Origin: Pedobacter steynii
GTDB lineage: Bacteria; Bacteroidota; Bacteroidia; Sphingobacteriales; Sphingobacteriaceae
Length of the DNA stretch: 64,000 nt
Reading direction: 5' to 3'
Assembly: GCF_900103665.1 (NCBI RefSeq)
Contig: NZ_FNGY01000010.1
Location: 238,975-302,974, forward strand
The translations under genes and the position numbers were made by a program. The notes beneath the pieces are model-generated. The model searched no databases. It was given only the letters and a program-made list of their open reading frames with translations, and was not told where the DNA came from. Positions 61,487 through 64,000 of the stretch are shown piece by piece. Position 1 is the first letter of the stretch; each line of letters starts with the position of its first letter.

Positions 61487-62683
61487 ATGAACAATAAATA
61501 TAAATTATGCCTCCTCTTCATGTTGTTGGCATTGTTGCCGGATCAGTATGTCCGGGCCCAACAACAAATGGCTTCAACATCGGGACTGAAGGCCAAAATT
61601 CCTTTTGAAATGGACAATGGTGCAATTATCCTGAGGGTTAAGATTAATGGAAGTCAGCGGCCGTTGAAATTATTGTTTGATACCGGCGCAGACGGGATGG
61701 CGCTGAGTCAGGATTTGGCAGATGCTATTGGTTTAAAGGTGTCGAGAACACAAAAGGCATCGGTGGTAGGGGGGAACATGGAGATCTCTGTTTCGGAGGG
61801 AAACGTGGTACACCTGGATTCCTTTGACTTGCCTAACCAAAGCATCGCGATCTTTAAAGAGTTGCATAAAGGAACGGACGGAATCATTGGTAATATCATT
61901 ACCAGAAGCTATGTTACGAAGGTGGACTTTGATAAAAAGGAGCTCTCTTTATATGATTTTGAAGGTTATCAGTATGAACAGAAAGGAACTGTGGTTCCGA
62001 TCACCAGCCCTGACGGATTGTTCATTATTCCCGGCACCTTAAGTATTGCCGGGGGGCAGGCACATCAGGCAGAATTTGTGTTTGATACAGGAGCTGGCTA
62101 TAGCGTGATTTGTTTTCGTCAATTCGTAAAAAAGAACAGGTTGCTGGTTAGCGGATTTAAACCGGAATATCATGGGAGTACCAGCAGTATGGGGATGACG
62201 ACACCGACTTTTACAGGTAAAGCAGCCTCTTTTTCTTTCTCAAATATGCCGGTGATTAAAGAAATACCGGTTACGCTAATGGCTGGAGGTGGACAAAGCG
62301 AAGACTGGAATCCCGGATTTGACGGTTCCATAGGCCTAAGGTTAATCAGCAGGTATAACTTTACCATCAATCTGAAGAAAAAGGAAATCCAGCTTGTTGC
62401 AAATAAAAGCTATGATTATCCCCATGATTTTGCAATTGGGGGATATCTTTTTGGTTTTGATAATGAGGGAACGCTGATGGTACAAGGACTAACCGATAAG
62501 GAAAACCCTGCCTTGAACCTTAAACAAGGAGCCCGGCTGAAATCTTTGAATGGGCTGTCCGCTTCGCAGTTGTTAAAAGACAGAAAACAGCTGGACAAAC
62601 TTCTGGCCATGCCATCGGGTACAAACTATATGATCGAATCTGTTCTTAACGGACAGACGTTTAAAGATACCATCGCGAAATAA
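61487..62683 (+). CDS. Exported two-lobed aspartyl protease with PDZ-like C-terminus
   Basis: A 398-residue protein with a signal peptide (about 1-25). Two aspartic-protease motifs are present: DTGA at 65-68 (LLFDTGADGMALS) and DTGA at 200-203 (FVFDTGAGYSVIC), each followed by a hydrophobic strand, so a single chain has both catalytic Asp residues as in the retropepsin-like clan AA family. The C-terminal 90 residues resemble a PDZ domain (GTLMVQGLTDKENPALNLKQ, then GARLKSLNG). It probably cleaves peptides in the periplasm. It stands between TlpA-like and thioredoxin genes. Confidence 0.86.
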   Translation: MNNKYKLCLLFMLLALLPDQYVRAQQQMASTSGLKAKIPFEMDNGAIILRVKINGSQRPLKLLFDTGADGMALSQDLADAIGLKVSRTQKASVVGGNMEISVSEGNVVHLDSFDLPNQSIAIFKELHKGTDGIIGNIITRSYVTKVDFDKKELSLYDFEGYQYEQKGTVVPITSPDGLFIIPGTLSIAGGQAHQAEFVFDTGAGYSVICFRQFVKKNRLLVSGFKPEYHGSTSSMGMTTPTFTGKAASFSFSNMPVIKEIPVTLMAGGGQSEDWNPGFDGSIGLRLISRYNFTINLKKKEIQLVANKSYDYPHDFAIGGYLFGFDNEGTLMVQGLTDKENPALNLKQGARLKSLNGLSASQLLKDRKQLDKLLAMPSGTNYMIESVLNGQTFKDTIAK

Positions 62684-62706
62684 ATATAGTTTTCAAAGAC
62701 ACTTTA

Positions 62707-63861
62707 ATGGATTTAATGATGAAAATATCTAAAATATGCGGATTGTTATTGCTGCTCATAGTGAGCATCCGGCTAAATGCTCAGGAAAGCCAGTTTGTGA
62801 AAACGAACTCTCTGGAGGAACTATTTACAAAAGCAAAAAAAGAACATAAATTGGTGTTCATCGATAGTTATTTTGTCGGATGTCATCCCTGTAAAGAAAT
62901 GGACGATGAAGTCTTTCCGCTTTCGGCCGTCATGAAATTAATGAAGGAGAACTTTGTGAGTGTGAAAATTGATTTTATGGCGGAGGAACTGGGGAAAATA
63001 TTACAATTAAAATATGCCGTTACGGGTTTTCCGACTTTCCTGATTTTAAATGAGAAAGGACAACTGATCTCCAGATTTTCCGGATATCAGGAAGCAGATG
63101 TATTTCAGAAATTACTGGGAGAATCTATCCTGAAATCTAAAAAAGAAACGGTGTTAGCTGGATTTAGCCCTTCAATTCAGGTAGCTCAGCCTGATTTTTA
63201 TACGGCCATGTTCAAAGCGCGTCAACCGATGAAAGCAGAGGTCGTTGCTGCTTATCTGGACCAAACTAAGGACGCATTGGCGGAGCCTGCCGCGATCCCG
63301 TTTTTAGCCATCAGAAGCGTCAATAAAAAATGGGACGACTATTTCCTTAAAAACTATGCGTTGTTCGAAGAGAAGTACAGTAAAGAGCTGATTTGGGGGA
63401 AACGGACGGCCATTATGAATGTGAGATTGAAAGCACTGGGCAATACCCGGAATGATGACCATTTTAATGCTTTTCTGACAGAGGTCAGGCCATTTTTTTC
63501 TGAAAAAGACTGGGCCTATGCAAAGGTCGACATGGCCGAAGCCTATTATTACAATATCCATAAGGACCATAAATCATTTTTCAGGTATGCTGCGGAGAAT
63601 TACAATGATGATGACAATAAAATTCGTTACCTGTCCATGTATTTGACCGGCCCTGCAGTTGATGCTGAGGAAAAAGAATTGTTTGTAAAATGGATGAAAA
63701 AGGTAGTCAATATGGATGCTTCTTATTCCGTTCTTGCTGTTGCTGTCAGGCTGATGTTGGAACAAAATGATAAAGAGGCGGCGAAAAAGTACGCAGAATG
63801 GGGATTGATAAAAGCCAGACTGTTAAAGAAAGACGGCACTTATTTTCAGCATGCGCTTTAA
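62707..63861 (+). CDS. Thioredoxin-fold protein with CHPC motif
   Basis: A 384-residue exported protein (signal about 1-25). Residues about 30-145 are a thioredoxin-like domain with CHPC (Cys59, Cys62 in YFVGCHPCKEMDDEV) and a cis-Pro region GFPTFLILNEKG. The remaining 240 residues are helical, with a TPR-like look, and unassigned. It is likely a periplasmic disulfide reductase or chaperone, last confirmed gene of the locus. It begins 23 nt after the aspartyl protease gene. Alternative starts are at 62716 and 62719. Confidence 0.85.
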   Translation: MDLMMKISKICGLLLLLIVSIRLNAQESQFVKTNSLEELFTKAKKEHKLVFIDSYFVGCHPCKEMDDEVFPLSAVMKLMKENFVSVKIDFMAEELGKILQLKYAVTGFPTFLILNEKGQLISRFSGYQEADVFQKLLGESILKSKKETVLAGFSPSIQVAQPDFYTAMFKARQPMKAEVVAAYLDQTKDALAEPAAIPFLAIRSVNKKWDDYFLKNYALFEEKYSKELIWGKRTAIMNVRLKALGNTRNDDHFNAFLTEVRPFFSEKDWAYAKVDMAEAYYYNIHKDHKSFFRYAAENYNDDDNKIRYLSMYLTGPAVDAEEKELFVKWMKKVVNMDASYSVLAVAVRLMLEQNDKEAAKKYAEWGLIKARLLKKDGTYFQHAL

Positions 63862-63942
63862 CGGGTTTTCCGTTCGTGACAGGTTCGGGAGAACGGCGGG
63901 ACAGCTGTCGATTCCTAAAAAGGCTATACACAAAAACAGTGT

Positions 63943-64000
63943 ATGGAACTAACAGAAACAGAATTTATCATTTCAAAAAACAGGGGTAAAGGTCAGCCCT
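63943..64000 (+). CDS. Possible start of another gene, truncated at the right edge
   Basis: An ATG at 63943 opens 19 codons (MELTETEFIISKNRGKGQP) to the window end without a stop. It is too short to recognise. It lies 81 nt after the thioredoxin-fold gene, and a 6-bp inverted repeat ATACAC/GTGTAT (63926-63944) overlaps the start codon. Confidence 0.3.
   Translation, partial: MELTETEFIISKNRGKGQP

Noticed and set aside
1..64000. tRNA, rRNA, CRISPR arrays and insertion sequences
   Set aside because: I found no cloverleaf with conserved arms, no regularly spaced repeats and no transposase or terminal inverted repeats; a dedicated search could still find a short RNA gene.

Overview
The window looks like a chromosomal segment of a Bacteroidota bacterium, most likely Sphingobacteriaceae and close to Pedobacter. 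The reasons are two SusC/SusD-type outer-membrane uptake loci, each preceded by an ECF sigma factor and a FecR anti-sigma factor, many lipoproteins with a Cys right after the signal peptide, Bacteroidota-type -7 boxes (TAnnTTTG), and domain families such as DUF4302, DUF4843 and DUF3472. I see no rRNA, tRNA, CRISPR array, insertion sequence or phage. The taxonomic call rests on gene content only.

Layout. 1-3474: the end of a cytochrome c oxidase operon (ctaB 3' part, two subunit III genes, subunit IV, an SCO-like protein without cysteines, a DUF420 protein). 3671-13250: uptake locus 1 (sigma, FecR, SusC, SusD, HExxH lipoprotein, DUF4302 lipoprotein) closed by a terminator. 13313-15523: a small Cys-containing membrane protein, DUF983, DUF2461 and an OmpA-like lipoprotein. 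15590-18280 (minus): TPR protein, DUF4286 and RfbC. 18604-22873: an S9-peptidase-like lipoprotein that has lost its catalytic Ser and His, followed by a histidine kinase and an OmpR-type regulator. 22870-27713 (minus): VWA protein, MoxR-type ATPase, metallophosphoesterase and UbiA-like membrane protein. 27911-31166: a DUF4440 protein, two tandem JmjC-like cupins and a fasciclin protein.

31297-35694: DUF1800, DUF1501 (Tat signal) and a lipoprotein formylglycine-generating-enzyme homologue. 35727-40351: a DUF3472 protein divergent from a GH2 beta-galactosidase, with a CAAACGTTTG palindrome in the shared promoter region and a longer version just past the beta-galactosidase. 40496-43440: holin-like membrane protein, orphan lipoprotein, SDR and HemW. 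43724-48772: a tight trio of DUF1080 protein, sugar-dehydrogenase-like propeller fused to cytochrome c, and GH29 fucosidase, which suggests oxidative glycoside breakdown. 48843-50612 (minus): methyltransferase and class V aminotransferase-fold enzyme. 50901 to the right edge: uptake locus 2 (sigma, FecR, SusC, SusD, DUF4843, PKD-like lipoprotein) continuing into a TlpA-like protein, a two-lobed aspartyl protease and a thioredoxin-fold protein. It has no glycosidase, so peptides or thiol-containing substrates are more plausible than glycans.

How they work together. In each uptake locus the SusC protein carries an N-terminal STN domain, which by family knowledge signals substrate binding through FecR to the adjacent sigma factor. 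The most unusual items are the cysteine-free SCO protein, the catalytically dead S9 homologue tied to a two-component system, the DUF1080/dehydrogenase-cytochrome/fucosidase trio, an intact FGE with no sulfatase nearby, and three genes with TAnnTTTG exactly 4 nt before the start codon (possible leaderless mRNAs).
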